Assembly (NCBI GenBank): GCA_947000775.1
Contig: CAMQGK010000299.1
Coordinates: 17,550,001-17,614,000 of the forward strand
Length of the DNA: 64,000 nt
Source: Pterois miles
Taxonomy: Eukaryota; Chordata; Actinopteri; Perciformes; Scorpaenidae
Direction: 5' to 3'
The stretch's first letter is position 1; every line of letters begins with the position of its first letter. Shown one piece after another: positions 22,218 to 33,898 of the stretch. The notes below the pieces were generated by a model that made no database searches, was not told where the DNA came from, and saw nothing but the letters and a program-made list of their open reading frames with translations. A program made the position numbers and the translations under genes.

Positions 22218-23381
22218 ATGAACTCCTACCTAGACTACCCCGTGTGTAACCGGGGAGCAAATATTTTCAGTGCCAAGGCTGGATACCACAATTTAAACCA
22301 TGGATACATGTCGTCCAACTCGTGCGCAACAAGTGATAGTTACGCAGCGGATGGGCGTTTAGTTGCTGCAACTTCTTCGCCACACCAGAACCCGAGCCTC
22401 CCTCTGCACCACCAGACACACGTCAATCTGGATCTGCAGTTTGCACCACCTGGGAACTCCATGTACGGGTCACCTCTGGAGTACGGACACGGTCACCAGT
22501 ACGGCCTCGCTCCTGAGCAGGATCGGAGCTTCATTCATGCGCAGGTTTCACCCCTCGGAACAAACATGGCTCCCTACACCGGGGACAGCTGTGGGCCTGG
22601 AGTTGCACCAGGCAGCCAGTATCTACATTTTGGAAATGGGGATCAGAGGCAGCAAGAATATCCAGAGAGTGTTTACACAAGGTTACCGCCCCAAAGTAAG
22701 GAGAGGGATTTGGATCATGTGGAGGAAACGTCTAAAACATTCGACTGGATGAAAGTGAAGAGGAATCCTCCTAAAACAGGTTTGTTCATCCTGAGATAGA
22801 TGTGAGAATCAGTGCTATAGAAGAGATTTATTATCGAGAACCAATGAGACCTCTTCAGGTAATATCGACTTCCAGTGCGTAAACTGTGCGTAGAAACACA
22901 ATGTAACTGATTTAATGAGGCCTAAATTATTCTTTAAACAATGTGTATTCAGCAACTAATGTTTTTTGCATTTTCTCTTCATTATCATTCACATCTAAAC
23001 GCCATTCTTCAGCTCCATGACTTTCATGTTCTCCCCCATCATCCATTCATTCATCCATGTCTCTCCACAGCTGTCCTGTCGGAGTTCGGGGTTCCCGGCC
23101 AGCACAACGTGATCCGCACCAACTTCACCACCAAGCAGCTGACCGAGCTGGAGAAAGAGTTCCACTTCAACAAATACCTGACGCGGGCACGGAGGGTGGA
23201 GGTCGCCGCCAGTCTGGAGCTCAACGAGACGCAGGTGAAAATTTGGTTTCAGAACCGCAGGATGAAGCAGAAGAAACGCGAGAAGCTGGGCTGCGTTTTG
23301 GTCAACGCCGCGGCACCTGTGGAGAAACTCTCCGGCCCTGACACCTCTCCAAAGGGGAAAGGGAAAGACTGTGATCCATGA
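22218..23381 (+). CDS. hoxb1b: Hoxb1b homeodomain transcription factor (two exons)
   Basis: Seen: exons 22218-22779 and 23071-23381 join in phase 1 to encode 290 residues. The N-terminus MNSYLDYPVCNRG is the Hox1 signature. The hexapeptide is the Hox1 form TFDWMKVKRNPPKT at about residues 174-187. The homeodomain spans about 199-258, with FTTKQLTELEKEFHFNKYL and the helix-3 motif ETQVKIWFQNRRMKQKK. A histidine-bearing, proline-rich region precedes the hexapeptide. Known: Hox1 proteins bind DNA with Pbx and Meis/Prep and specify hindbrain segments, particularly around rhombomere 4. The gene follows hoxb3b with only 1.4 kb between and no hoxb2 gene. An enhancer-like cluster just upstream and a miR-10 seed match in the 3' UTR are reported separately. 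Confidence 0.95.
22780..23070 (+). other. hoxb1b: hoxb1b intron
   Basis: The 291-base intron begins gtttgt and ends ctccacag. Pyrimidine-rich DNA precedes the acceptor. Nothing else is recognised. Confidence 0.85.
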
Positions 23382-23689
23382 TGTGACTTTTGAAAAACAA
23401 AACAAAACAGAAACAATATGACTATTGGAGCCTGAGCAGTTTTCCACTTCTCTCCTTCAGTCGCACCATTCCAGAAAAACTGTGAAAATGCATGTGGACT
23501 TAAAGAACTATAGAGGGTTTGTCTGTGTCCGCATATAGTGCAATTATTAATGCTGAATTGGATTCTGAGAAACTTCTAATAATGTCTTTTCATCTGTTCT
23601 TGTATTTGTAACCTTCTTATCATAAGCCCATGCTATGTTTTGTGTTGGAGCACTGAATCACTCAGTGTCATTGTTTGCACTATTTATTT

Positions 23690-23697
23690 ACAGGGTA
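23690..23697 (+). promoter_or_regulatory. hoxb1b: miR-10 8-mer seed site in the hoxb1b 3' UTR
   Basis: ACAGGGTA is the exact reverse complement of miR-10 nucleotides 1-8 and lies about 310 bases after the stop and 33 bases before the likely poly(A) signal, in an AU-rich context that favours activity. miR-10 is encoded 12 kb upstream in this cluster. Repression of hoxb1 and hoxb3 paralogues by miR-10 has been reported in zebrafish. Confidence 0.7.
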
Positions 23698-23729
23698 TTT
23701 TCCAACAACTGTTGAGATGTTTTAGTTAA

Positions 23730-23735
23730 AATAAA
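23730..23735 (+). terminator. hoxb1b: hoxb1b polyadenylation signal (AATAAA)
   Basis: AATAAA about 350 bases after the stop codon, followed by a TG/T-rich stretch (gaagtgttgcatttgctgtt). This is the first canonical signal downstream. Confidence 0.6.
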
Positions 23736-24027
23736 GTTTATAAAATGAAAAGAAGTGTTGCATTTGCTGTTTATGTAAAAAAAAAAATGCTTAGACTGTA
23801 AAAAAATGCTGGTAATAATCCACATTAAGTCCAATCAAACTTTTATTTTTGATACAGAATTTGCAAATTTGAAGTCTTTTTCTCTTATTTTTAAAATATA
23901 TGTAAATAAAATTGTTACAATTGTCACAAACTTCTTTTCTATATTGCGTTCCATTAATAGTCTCACCAAAGTGCCCTTGCATAATGTGACAAGAGGAATC
24001 TTTCACAACACATGGGGTGGTTCCCAC

Positions 24028-24041
24028 TGACCTTTTCACCT
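24028..24041 (-). promoter_or_regulatory. Candidate DR2 retinoic-acid response element 3' of hoxb1b
   Basis: On the minus strand the site reads AGGTGA-AA-AGGTCA, a direct repeat with two-base spacing. It lies about 290 bases past the hoxb1b poly(A) signal. Mammalian and pufferfish Hoxb1 genes have a 3' DR2-type RARE. Position and form suggest the same element; first half-site has one mismatch to consensus. Confidence 0.5.
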
Positions 24042-26089
24042 CCAAATACCTCCAGGGGCTCTAAACATGACAACAAACTCCAAGGAGCCAGGTCTCACCC
24101 TCGATTTGTTACCCAAATTCTGCTTGGAGACAGCTGACACAGGTTGCTGTGACACCCACTTGTATTTTACATAATTTAAATGCTTTTCATGAAACAACCA
24201 CATTTTAAAAATCAGAGGAGCTAACTGGCTCATTTAACTGCTCGTGGGGGCGAGGATAAACGTTTGCCGGACCTGACGGCTTAGTTTCATCTGATGGTGA
24301 AGGGGCAGCAGTTTCAATATTTGCACTGGGTGTTAGGTTTGCACACACAGTTTCTGCCCCAGCAGCACTGGCCTATTGGTGCCCTTTTTCCCTAAAGCCG
24401 AGGTTCACACAGAGTTCAGGCACAAATGAATGCAGAGTCAATCTGTCAAGACACCAGAGTGGCTCGGAGAAGTCGACTAGGGCCTCTCATACTTTAGATG
24501 TTTGCAAGTGTTGCTTATAAAGAGGCTCTGCACACTTAAGTTGTAAACTAAATGATACGACTATGAATAATATTGACATTTCTTACCAAATTTATATATT
24601 TTTTGTGTCATTTCATGGGTTGAAAATGGCTCAACCTGCCATCTACTACTTTAAATCAAACCCCAAACTTTGCAATGATGAGATAGTCTCAACCTTTTAG
24701 GCCGAATCTACGTCATGAAATTTCTATATAAGAAGAATACTAACAACCTCTAATCATAGGAGCCCAGGGGATGTCGCTGAGCAACTCCTGCCTCATACAT
24801 CCACTCAAAATGATGCAGTGGGTGGAGTTAGGCTCAGACCTGAGGGTGAAGTTACATTTTAATATTTAGACTAAAGAGATTATGGTCATTTAGCTAATGT
24901 TCTGGTTTATGCAAACAAAAAACTGTTATAAGTTGGAAAAAAGATGTTGCTAAGAAATGGAAACCAGCAATTTGAAATGTATTTGCATGAGTATGCAGTT
25001 CTCCCACAACTATATTAAAAATTAATACAGTTCCACTAATAGAAGTTACAGTTGAAATACCATACGGCCCATTACTGTAAATTAGAAAAGAGCTGAGAGG
25101 TTTGTTGTCATGCATTTCTTTAAAAGCCAAAAGAAGAGTCACAAGGCCAAGGACTGGCGAGGTGACAATCGATATGGTGAATAGTGACAGATCCAACAAC
25201 TAAAAAAGGGGACGGTGCAGAAAACAAGTGTGGGACTTCATTCCAGAGGTGTGATCCCTGCCATCTCTGTAGGTAATACCTCAGCGCTCCCAGCGGGCTC
25301 TCCATCTGGAGGTGTCAGAGTCGGTGCTGCAGCCAACACCACGGAGACAGATGTTCAGCCGGGGGAAGAGGAGGAGGATGTTTTTCACCTTCGGATCAGC
25401 GCAGCTCTCTTTGCCTTCTGCCAGTGTATGTAGGGCAAGGAGAGGAGAGGATGGTTAATGAACACTGAGGGACAACGAGGAAGATCATTTATGGTCACAA
25501 AAATAATCAGGAACTCTGCAGCACAAACACCTGACTGCACAAACATTAAGTCTATTAATACATACAGCAGCCAACCTCGGATATCTTACACATCTTTAGC
25601 CGGCCTGCCTCCCTCTGCACTCTGTTTGAGGTCAACCCAGTGCTGTTTGTACCCCATGCTGCTGGCAGTTGTTGCAGGCTCTTTTACAAGTCTATTGCCA
25701 TGCTCACTTCCTTGGTTTTCTACCAGTTCCTCTGTCGCATGTCACTCTGCAGGGTCCCAGCGCTTCAAAGGGAAACCAGATACAGTATTCATGTGATAAC
25801 GGGGGGTTGGTCATCTAAGAGATACCACAAAGGAGTCATTTTTATTGCTGGTTATCAAACACAGCTATTTAGGTTAATATCGTTATCTATAACGCATACA
25901 ACATGCTAAGAAGATGCAGAGATAAAGAGCATCTGTTGAAGTGAAAGAAACAGCAATATTGACAATATTCTGATATATTTATCAAACATATCAGACCTTT
26001 TCAGGGATAGAACAATACAGTTATATTTCTATCACTGTACCTGTGATTTGTGATCCGGTGATTTGTATTTAAATAATGGAATGTAAGAA

Positions 26090-26405
26090 GCAGAGCCGTA
26101 ACAAATATTCATCTTTGTCATGGATTAATTTGCAGATTACTTTCTCAATTAATCATTTAATGTGTAAAGCACCAGAAAAGAGTGAAAAAGGCCCATAAAA
26201 TTTCCTAGAGCCCAAGGTGACATCATTAAATGTGTTGTTTTACCCGTTCAAAGAGTCAAAAATCCAAACATATTAAATTTACTATAATGTAAGACAATTA
26301 TAAACAGCAAATTCTCACATTTGAGAAGCTCGAAACATCAAATATTTGAGTGATTAATCAAAATAATTGCAGATTAATTTTCTGATTAACTGTAGCAGCT
26401 CTAGT
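26090..26405. mobile_element. Interspersed repeat (gattaatc-rich MITE-like family)
   Basis: Ends with gattaatcaaaataattgcag then gattaattttctgattaact and agctcta. It shares structure with copies at 41383-41935, 47010-48120 and 53640-53880, a family abundant in teleosts with ends like agggctgcaac. Confidence 0.6.
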
Positions 26406-28344
26406 AGGAAGTAAAAACTGGAAATTTTAATAGTAAAAACAAAAAAAAAATGATATTTTTAGAGAGGATATTCAAGACACAAACCCAGTGGTTGTGTGAC
26501 ATTGTTCAAGGTGCAGACATCAGCGAGTTAGCGCATTTAGATATTGATGCATTTTATATTATTATTAATTTGTATTTGTAATACTTTTTCATCACTTCTA
26601 AGAGGGTGACAAAGTGTTAGAAATTAGAAGAAATGAACAGTCATATGTGTGATTTTTATTCTGTAGATATTAATTTAATTTCTACTGTTGAAGCCATGTG
26701 GAGAGATGCTGCCTAGTTATGAACGGCACACTCTCTTCTTCCTTTGTTATGGCACTGAGGCTCTGTTTAGCCCAGGCTGGGAGATTCTTGACAACCATCC
26801 CCCATCCGAGTTAGGCTCTATTGGATCTGGAAGCGCCAGCCGACCTGAAGCCCCAGCCTCCTGGGTCCCCCTGCGACTGCATCCTTTCTCCACTCCATCA
26901 GCATAGTAACTGAGAGAGACAAGTGACTTGGCCAGGGTTAACGTCTTAATACTCCCTGGGATTGCCTCCAGGATCCAAATGGCTACCCCTAATAGTTTTC
27001 CTCCTCTGTGTGCCTGTCAGACCGCCATGACTATATGCTGTAAGAAAAACAAGACTAGCTGAGAGGCAGTGTAACGAAGCAGCACAATGAAATAATGAGG
27101 GGTGGTGAGGAAGAATGGAGCACCCATGAAAGGTTTGGTGTAAAGAAACAGGTCAGGGAGCGGGAACACACTGACACCCTCCCTGCCTGGATACTTTGCA
27201 TGGAGAGGCTGTACACTTGAAATTAAACTGGCTTCTTCCTCTAGAGCCCAGGAGGGGAAAACCAGAACTCAATCAGTGTCACGTCACATGGTTCAAAGCG
27301 GCCAATTCGATGCTGCCAGGAGGCTGAGAAATGCAAGGTGACAGTTCATTTTACCAGTGACAGTGTGTCGGTCTCGCTTGCTGGTTCCCCAGTCAATTCC
27401 CAGCGAGCAGTGAAGGTTGAGCGTTGCTGGAGACAGACAGCAGCTCCCCCTCCCCATCCAACGCCTCCCCTCCTCGTCCTAGCCACTCTCTCATCGACCC
27501 CGCTCTGCTTTGTATTCCAATTAACTGGACAGAGGGAGAGGCGGCAGTGTGCAGGATCACAAGCACAGGCAGACACACTCTTCTGGCGTCCTTCCAGTCT
27601 CAATCCCACTGATATCAATAGTGCTGCGCTTCCCTTTCCCCTTCCTTTCCCTTCCCTTTCCCCTCTCCTCAGCTCATGACAAGGGCCAGTTGTTCCAATG
27701 GGATAATTCATAGATTCTTCTTTAACAACGGCCTCTGGGGACAATGTCTTGGTAATGAAAAATAGGTCCCTCTCATACATTCATATATCACATGTAATAG
27801 AGGCATGTAATCACTCAGTCGAGTCAACGCACTGTGAGCTGTAACTGCTATCCTTAACAGACACCTCAAATAATGCTGAATTAATATTTTGAAATGGCTC
27901 ATATATCCTAACACAATACAATTTGAATGATTTTCTATTCAATGCTCTCAGGGCTAACATTGATTTGAGTACGAGCTGAGGTAACCCCTCCGAGTCAGTC
28001 AATATGTGGCTGACTGAAGGTTGTAGATTTAGCGCAACACATTTGCTCTTCTGTCTTTTGTGTCCTCAATCTATCATCACTTTTTTTTTACTCCGCCACC
28101 ACCAAAGCCCCCTACGCTGACATATGTTTGAGCAATGGGTGGGTTGGGAATACAATGATTCTGAGGAAATCCGAAAAGTAAACTACCTCTTTTTATCTCC
28201 TTGAGCAACACAAACATTTACAACAGACCCTTAAGAATCAGGCCAAACACCTTTTTCTTTATCAAGGGTTTGAATGTGCTGTGACATGTTTATATTAGGG
28301 ACACATCTGAGCATCAAGTTGCTATATAGAGTACTCCAGGTTAG

Positions 28345-29300
28345 AAACCCTCGACAAAAACCAATGGGATTTTTCAATTGGGTTTTGGATTATAGCAGAA
28401 ACACACATTTATGACGCTTACACAGATAATCTTCACAAATGTTAGAAAATGTTTCATATCTGCCGTTATCCTGATGAGCTCTGAGAGGAGCCACAGGCTC
28501 ACCTGTACTGTTCAGAGTCAACTAGGCACAGGTGAGCTCACTCAGAAGACAATCAGGACTCGTCTAAGTACGAGAGGAGGATAACATTTCTGTTTACTAC
28601 TAGTCAGTCCTGAGCCCCCAACCTCCAGTGCATCTTCTAACGTGAGTTGTGCTTCATGCATTTGTGTTCATTTTACGACTGCCCGTGTTTAACTGACATA
28701 TTGTTTGATTGCATATTATCTGGATTTCAGTTATTTATGGTTGTACTGAGTAAATGCATGTAGAATGCAGTTTGTCATGCATTTTCCTTTGTTTATGTAT
28801 TAATGCAGTTAAATCACTTGATGAGGTTAAAGGGGAAACCCATCTGAAATAAAGTCTTTGTTGGTGGACTTTCCTGGCTCTCTCTCACATCCTTGCCTCA
28901 CATCCATTGTCTAATGTCCAGAGTCTGCAGCCCTCGCCACTTTGGTCACATTAACAACAAATGAACACAACTGATATGATTTCTGATCTGTAAATGCAAT
29001 CGGCAGAAGTAAAAAGCGAACGTTAGGCTATAAACGAAGGATGTGAGTATATACAACGAGGCTGTAAAGGTGGACGAGTCGGCATGATGACGTTTAGGTG
29101 TCCCATTTAGCCGCTTGTTAGCAACCGCCTTTTTTAAAACATGTAAAAGCTTCAAAATTCACAAGTGGGGTATTTATTGATGTATATTATGTCACAGAAC
29201 AAAATGTTAAAATCTCTAAAACTCATAAAAAAACCCCATTGACTTCAATACGAGGGAACCAGAAGTGCTAAAATGCTAATTCATTTCTGGGTTTTAGGCA
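28345..29300. mobile_element. Interspersed repeat copy 1 (interrupted)
   Basis: 28345-28450 and 28975-29300 together match 36145-36630: gacaaaaacc.atgg, gcttacacag, gcgaacgttaggctataaa, catttagccgcttgttagca, ccattgacttc. About 520 bases of unrelated DNA separate the two halves. Confidence 0.65.
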
Positions 29301-29553
29301 AGGTGGGTGAAAAGAGGAGAGGTCATGTGTCAATGCGTCATATCTTTGGGGTACAGCCATAGATGTATAAAAAGAACTGAATCCAGCGTTGTAGGTGGGG
29401 CCCCGTTCATTCCTATGAAAGTTGCTCAGTAGCATATGATGTCAAAATGGCTTGACTTCCGACTGGAAAAGTACCCGGATCTCCCATTGGGCCCACAGTG
29501 AAGGCCCAGTAGCGTCCATTTGGTCACATGGCTTGATTATGGGTCACAAGGGT

Positions 29554-29577
29554 TAGCCTAACCCTAACCCTAACCGT
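29554..29577. repeat. Short interstitial telomere-like repeat
   Basis: Three to four units of ccctaa/cctaac (ctaaccctaaccctaacc), adjacent to the inverted form gggttag. Too short to prove telomere origin. Confidence 0.6.
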
Positions 29578-30299
29578 CACAGTGTTGTCAAGGCTTGCTA
29601 ACTCCGCCTCCCAGCCCTTGCTCCACCCTCGGTCTGGGTTTCATTCACATGAACAGAGGAAGGGAAGTGACTCTGGATTTGGCTATTATTGCCTTTTAAA
29701 TAAGGGCTATTTACGTGTTCGTAATGGGAATTTGATTCTCCTAAAAAAATTAGCCGCTGAGTTACAGATGTCTCTTTCCCAATGTATGTCTATGGGAAAA
29801 AAGTCTTTTTGCGCTCAGTGACGTCACGTGATGGACACAGAAGTTGCAGTACCACCGTTTGGCCACTATGAAAATTGGGATCAACGACCGGCACTCTTTC
29901 TGGGGGCTTGGGTACAAAACGTGCAGTGAAGTCTGGTTTGCATTCGCCGAAACTGAGCCAATCGCAACGCATGACCGCAGCTCTAGTTACACTGCGCATA
30001 CGGTATACCCATACCCCAAGACCTGTGTCCCAGCCTCTATCAATAGGCCTTGGTTTTAGGCCTCACTCCTGTAGCACTCCATTTGCTGTTGGAAAAGGTG
30101 ACACCTATTCTTACAGAGTTTATCTGCAACTTGAGCCCTTGAACAATTTTGTACACAAATTCCTTACGTAAAAACTTGCAACTCAATCACATCGCTTCCT
30201 TTTCTGAAATAGATAAAAACAAACAGAGCCTGAAAGACAGGCATGGGTGCTTCAATGTTTGTCTCTAGAGTTTCTGGCTCTCTTGAGAATGCAATGTGC

Positions 30300-30343
<44 letters not shown>
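30300..30343. repeat. (TG)n microsatellite
   Basis: TG dinucleotide run of about 44 bases. Confidence 0.96.
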
Positions 30344-30346
<3 letters not shown>

Positions 30347-32269
30347 AAGACAGGATGCGCACACTCAAACACACACACCCTTCATGCCCTGAGGATCCTC
30401 CTGACTCTCTGTCCTGGCTCTATCAGATCAGAGAGACCCGCTGTCCCTCCCCACACCGCAATGCAAATGAAAAGGAATGCGCTGATAAAAGGCCAGATCC
30501 TAAAGATGAGAGGGCAGAAGGAGGACAGAGGCAGCGAATGCTAAAGGGGGGGGTTCTTGGGGAGATGAGAGGTGGCGGAGGAGTCGGTGTTGGTAGTAGC
30601 GGGAGATCATAGCCTTGCTCCCCCTCAGCTGCGTTTGATACAGGGCTTTTGTCGCTCTTTCAGCGGTGCATTGTTGGGTGGTGTAATCCCCGTCGGATTA
30701 CAAAGGGCTTCCCTTTTCATATGGGGCTGACCCAGCAGGCAGGTGGCTGGGGCTCTGTGGAGCTGTCAAGGGGAGGGAACCTCTTTTCCAGGGGAGGGGA
30801 CCCCAGTTCCTCTTACCTTCACAGGGGCTTTTTGCTGGGAGGCCAGTCAGGCGCAGGTCAACGTGGGGACAATTCTGACATGGGTTTCAACTCGCCCTGA
30901 CCCCGTGGCTTCCTGTAGAGAGGTGACAGGGAAGGAGACCATCATGTCCCAATCCCAAAAAATACTGAATTATTAAACTATGCATGAAAGAATGCATTAT
31001 GCTATGTGGGAATATATGGTATTGTTTAAGAGTAAAAATGCAACAGCAGGGTTCACTTTAATTTAACATTTTGACATCACTGCAACACCTAAAACAAAAA
31101 GTTTTTTTTTTTTTTTTTTTAAATCAAACCCAAATGTACAAATTATCCATGCACACAGCCTTTAATTTCATAACAATTTAGATTTAATGGCAATTAATGT
31201 TGTTTGTGTGTGCAGTTGCTTAGGATATGAAATAATTATCTTGTGAGCTTGAATACACATTAGTTCAACCTAGCCTAGACTGATATTTGGTGTATCCTGT
31301 CGATGTGAGCTGTGTCTGATCGAGCTTGGTTCCTTGATGACTTTCCTTGTAGTGTTTCAGTAATACAGGATCAATAAGGCGATAGTCAGACCCAGTACTA
31401 TATCTATTAGTATTACTACTACCGCCAATACCTCCTCTAATGTCATCTGTGTATATAACACCCAGTCCTGTCCATCCCATTGCTGTTCAGCCTCTACTGG
31501 TAATATAGTAAACCATTCATCCATGCCCTGTCACATTATGGTGAGGGACCAATTTAGTGATGCTGCATTCATGTGTTGTCAGAAATACCCTAATTAGTTT
31601 TCAAGCTTAAATCAAAGACCCATTAAAGTGGTAATTACTGTGATTTAAACAGTGAAAGTGAGAATTTCTGATACCCAATTTGACAAAATGTGCTTTTTAG
31701 CTATTCATTTATCTGATTTAGCAATTGAGCCTTAGCGACTATATCTTTCATAGTTGTACGGCTTTACTAAAACATAAGTTTAATCCCTGTGGATGTGTAT
31801 TTTCTTATCTTTAAGCACAAGGCAGCTAGCATTTATCATTTTCAGTAAAACATCACTCAGCTGTGAATGCGCAACTTTGAAAACAATTTCACAGTGTCTA
31901 AAGTGGTCCGGGAAGGCAGCATCTGCACAGAATGTTATGAATGTACATTAAATTAAAAACGCTTAAATAATAAATACAATTGAATCAAATAAATTTATAC
32001 CTGCGTCGTTGAAAATTTAAGTTTAAGTGCACAATAAAATGCAAAATAAAAAAATAAAAAACGACTTTGTAAAAACATCGTCCGAATGTACTACTTACAG
32101 CTCTGATTTACAATTTTTCACCGTCATTAGCTGATAGACCTGAATGCAGCACTGAAATCGCGAACCACCTTATTAAAACCAATTTTCACTTTTATTGTAA
32201 CATCAGTTGGGCGATATGAGCTTACGCTCAAATAATGTTGTTAGGTTTACCGTCGCCTGCCTTCAGATT

Positions 32270-32830
32270 TCCAAGTAATGTTAAACAAGCTAGCTAATTT
32301 ACGGCCCCCAAACACGTCAGGTAACGCGATGGACATAGCTGCTAAATTAGCTGATAGCGCTTAGCTAAACGTTAGCTACAAGTTGGAAAGCTGAAAGTCA
32401 GCCTAACATCAACGTAAATCCGATATACTGTGTGTGAATCGTCCGACTGGAAGACAGGCAGGTAGGCACTCACAACCTACACAGGGACCTTAATATGAGG
32501 AAAAAATGGCGCTACGCCAACGTTATCATTTGTGTGCTAACAGTCATAGCTAATTAGCAGGTTAGCAGCGGTATGACAGTGACAGCTCCACTCTGTCCAC
32601 TAGCTAGCTTGTTAGCTAAGTTCTTTACGTTAACTGGCTGAGTTCAGTGACCAGTGAAGGAGGGATAGCGAACACAAAAAGGTGGGTATGACTTCCAGCC
32701 TGGTCTCAAAAAACAAACATACTTGTAATTAAAAGATTACAGTAACGGTAGGCATTTTCAAATTACTTAAATTAATGTTGGGCACATTAGCTGTTGCTTG
32801 CAATAGCTAGCTAGCAGTGTTAACCAATAT
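32270..32830. promoter_or_regulatory. AGCTAA/GCTAGC-rich island, possible skap1 promoter region
   Basis: More than ten copies of gctaa, gttagc or gctagc motifs, with more CpG than the surroundings (cggcccccaaacacgtcag, gtaacgcgatgg, cgctacgccaacg). Such islands often mark fish promoters. skap1 must begin upstream of 36817, so its 5' end may be here. A donor-like aaaag|gtgggt lies at 32680. Inference. Confidence 0.3.
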
Positions 32831-33069
32831 GAGGGAAATGGTTAGGGCCCCTAAAATATCTCCTTTACCACTTTCAGACGACTTTTAGTATAATAATAAA
32901 CATGTTGTATTTGTGGCTGTGTTTGTGGGACATACTGTATAAACCAGTCGCCGTGGTTTGAATTTCTACACTTGACCAAAACACTGCTACATCAGGGGTA
33001 TAAAGACCATGAACACATACTGAGGGCAGAAAGGACAGTTGACACCTTTTTTTAATGTAACAGTAATGC

Positions 33070-33070
<1 letters not shown>

Positions 33071-33104
<34 letters not shown>
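33071..33104. repeat. (GATA)n microsatellite
   Basis: About eight perfect GATA units. Confidence 0.96.
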
Positions 33105-33105
<1 letters not shown>

Positions 33106-33334
33106 GTACATTATCGATTATTGTTACAGCAGCAGGTTATTCAGACAATGCACAGGAACAGCAAATATACAATAGATATACACATCAACACTACAGGTAA
33201 ATATCTATAGTATACATAATATGAAGAATATAGTAGAGTACACTATAAATGTACCAGACTACTTCAACTAGCTTAGAAAATATAAAATATGAACATAGAT
33301 TTACAATAACATGCATTTTTTTAATGTTATTCAA

Positions 33335-33898
33335 CGTAAGTAAAAAAAATACTCTGTCACAAGTAAAAGTCCTGCATTGAAAATGTTACTCAAGTAAAAA
33401 CATGCAAACATAACAATGTCAAAATATAATTAAAGTACCAAAAGTAAAAGTACTCATTTTGCAGAATGGCCCATTTTAGAATGATATGCAGTATATTATT
33501 GGATTATGATTATTGATGTATTAATGTGTTCATCACTTTAAAGTTGCAGCTGGTAAATGTGGACCTCATTTTAATTTATTTATATATATTTTATATATGA
33601 TTTTACATACTGTTAGGTAGCTTGTGAATCCCCCTTCTGTACCATTAAACCCTTGTTGATGCAATAATAGAATTTATTTTTGTATCATATTTTGTATCGT
33701 TAATCTGAATCTGCAAAGTAACTAAAGCTGTCAGATAAACGTAATGGAGTAAAAAGTCCAATATTTCCCTCTGAGGTGTAGCAGGAGTAGAAGTATAAAG
33801 TCAAAGAAAAGAGAAATACTCAAGTAGACCATAAGTACCTCAAATTCATATTTAAGTACGGTACTTGAGTAAATGCACTTAGTTACTTTCCACCCCTA
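33335..33898. mobile_element. tactttacttgag-family repeat copy
   Basis: Phrases aagtaaaagtcctgcattg, agtaccaaaagtaaaagtac and ggtacttgagtaaatgcact match the family also seen at 13.3-15.5 kb. Confidence 0.65.

Larger units (their letters stand above)
23760..28340. other. hoxb1b-skap1 spacer, first part
   Basis: Non-coding. Contains the DR2 site at 24028, an interspersed repeat copy at 26090-26405, and a pyrimidine-rich stretch near 27630-27670. The segment at about 27330-27720, with tgatatcaatagtgctgcg and gggataattcatagattc, has a CNE-like look but cannot be tested here. No gene seen. Confidence 0.5.
29300..32200. other. hoxb1b-skap1 spacer, middle part
   Basis: Non-coding repeats: a cacgtgatgg-type teleost repeat near 29820-29950, (TG)n at 30300-30343, a short G-rich unit repeated near 30770-30805 (ggggaggg), and a T run at 31101-31120. 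No gene recognised. Confidence 0.5.

Noticed and set aside
28119..28190. Short frame with EEIRK before a gtaaac donor, considered as skap1 exon 1
   Set aside because: The preceding residues (FEQWVGWEYNDS) do not match SKAP proteins, it lies 8.6 kb from the next exon, and the donor is weak.
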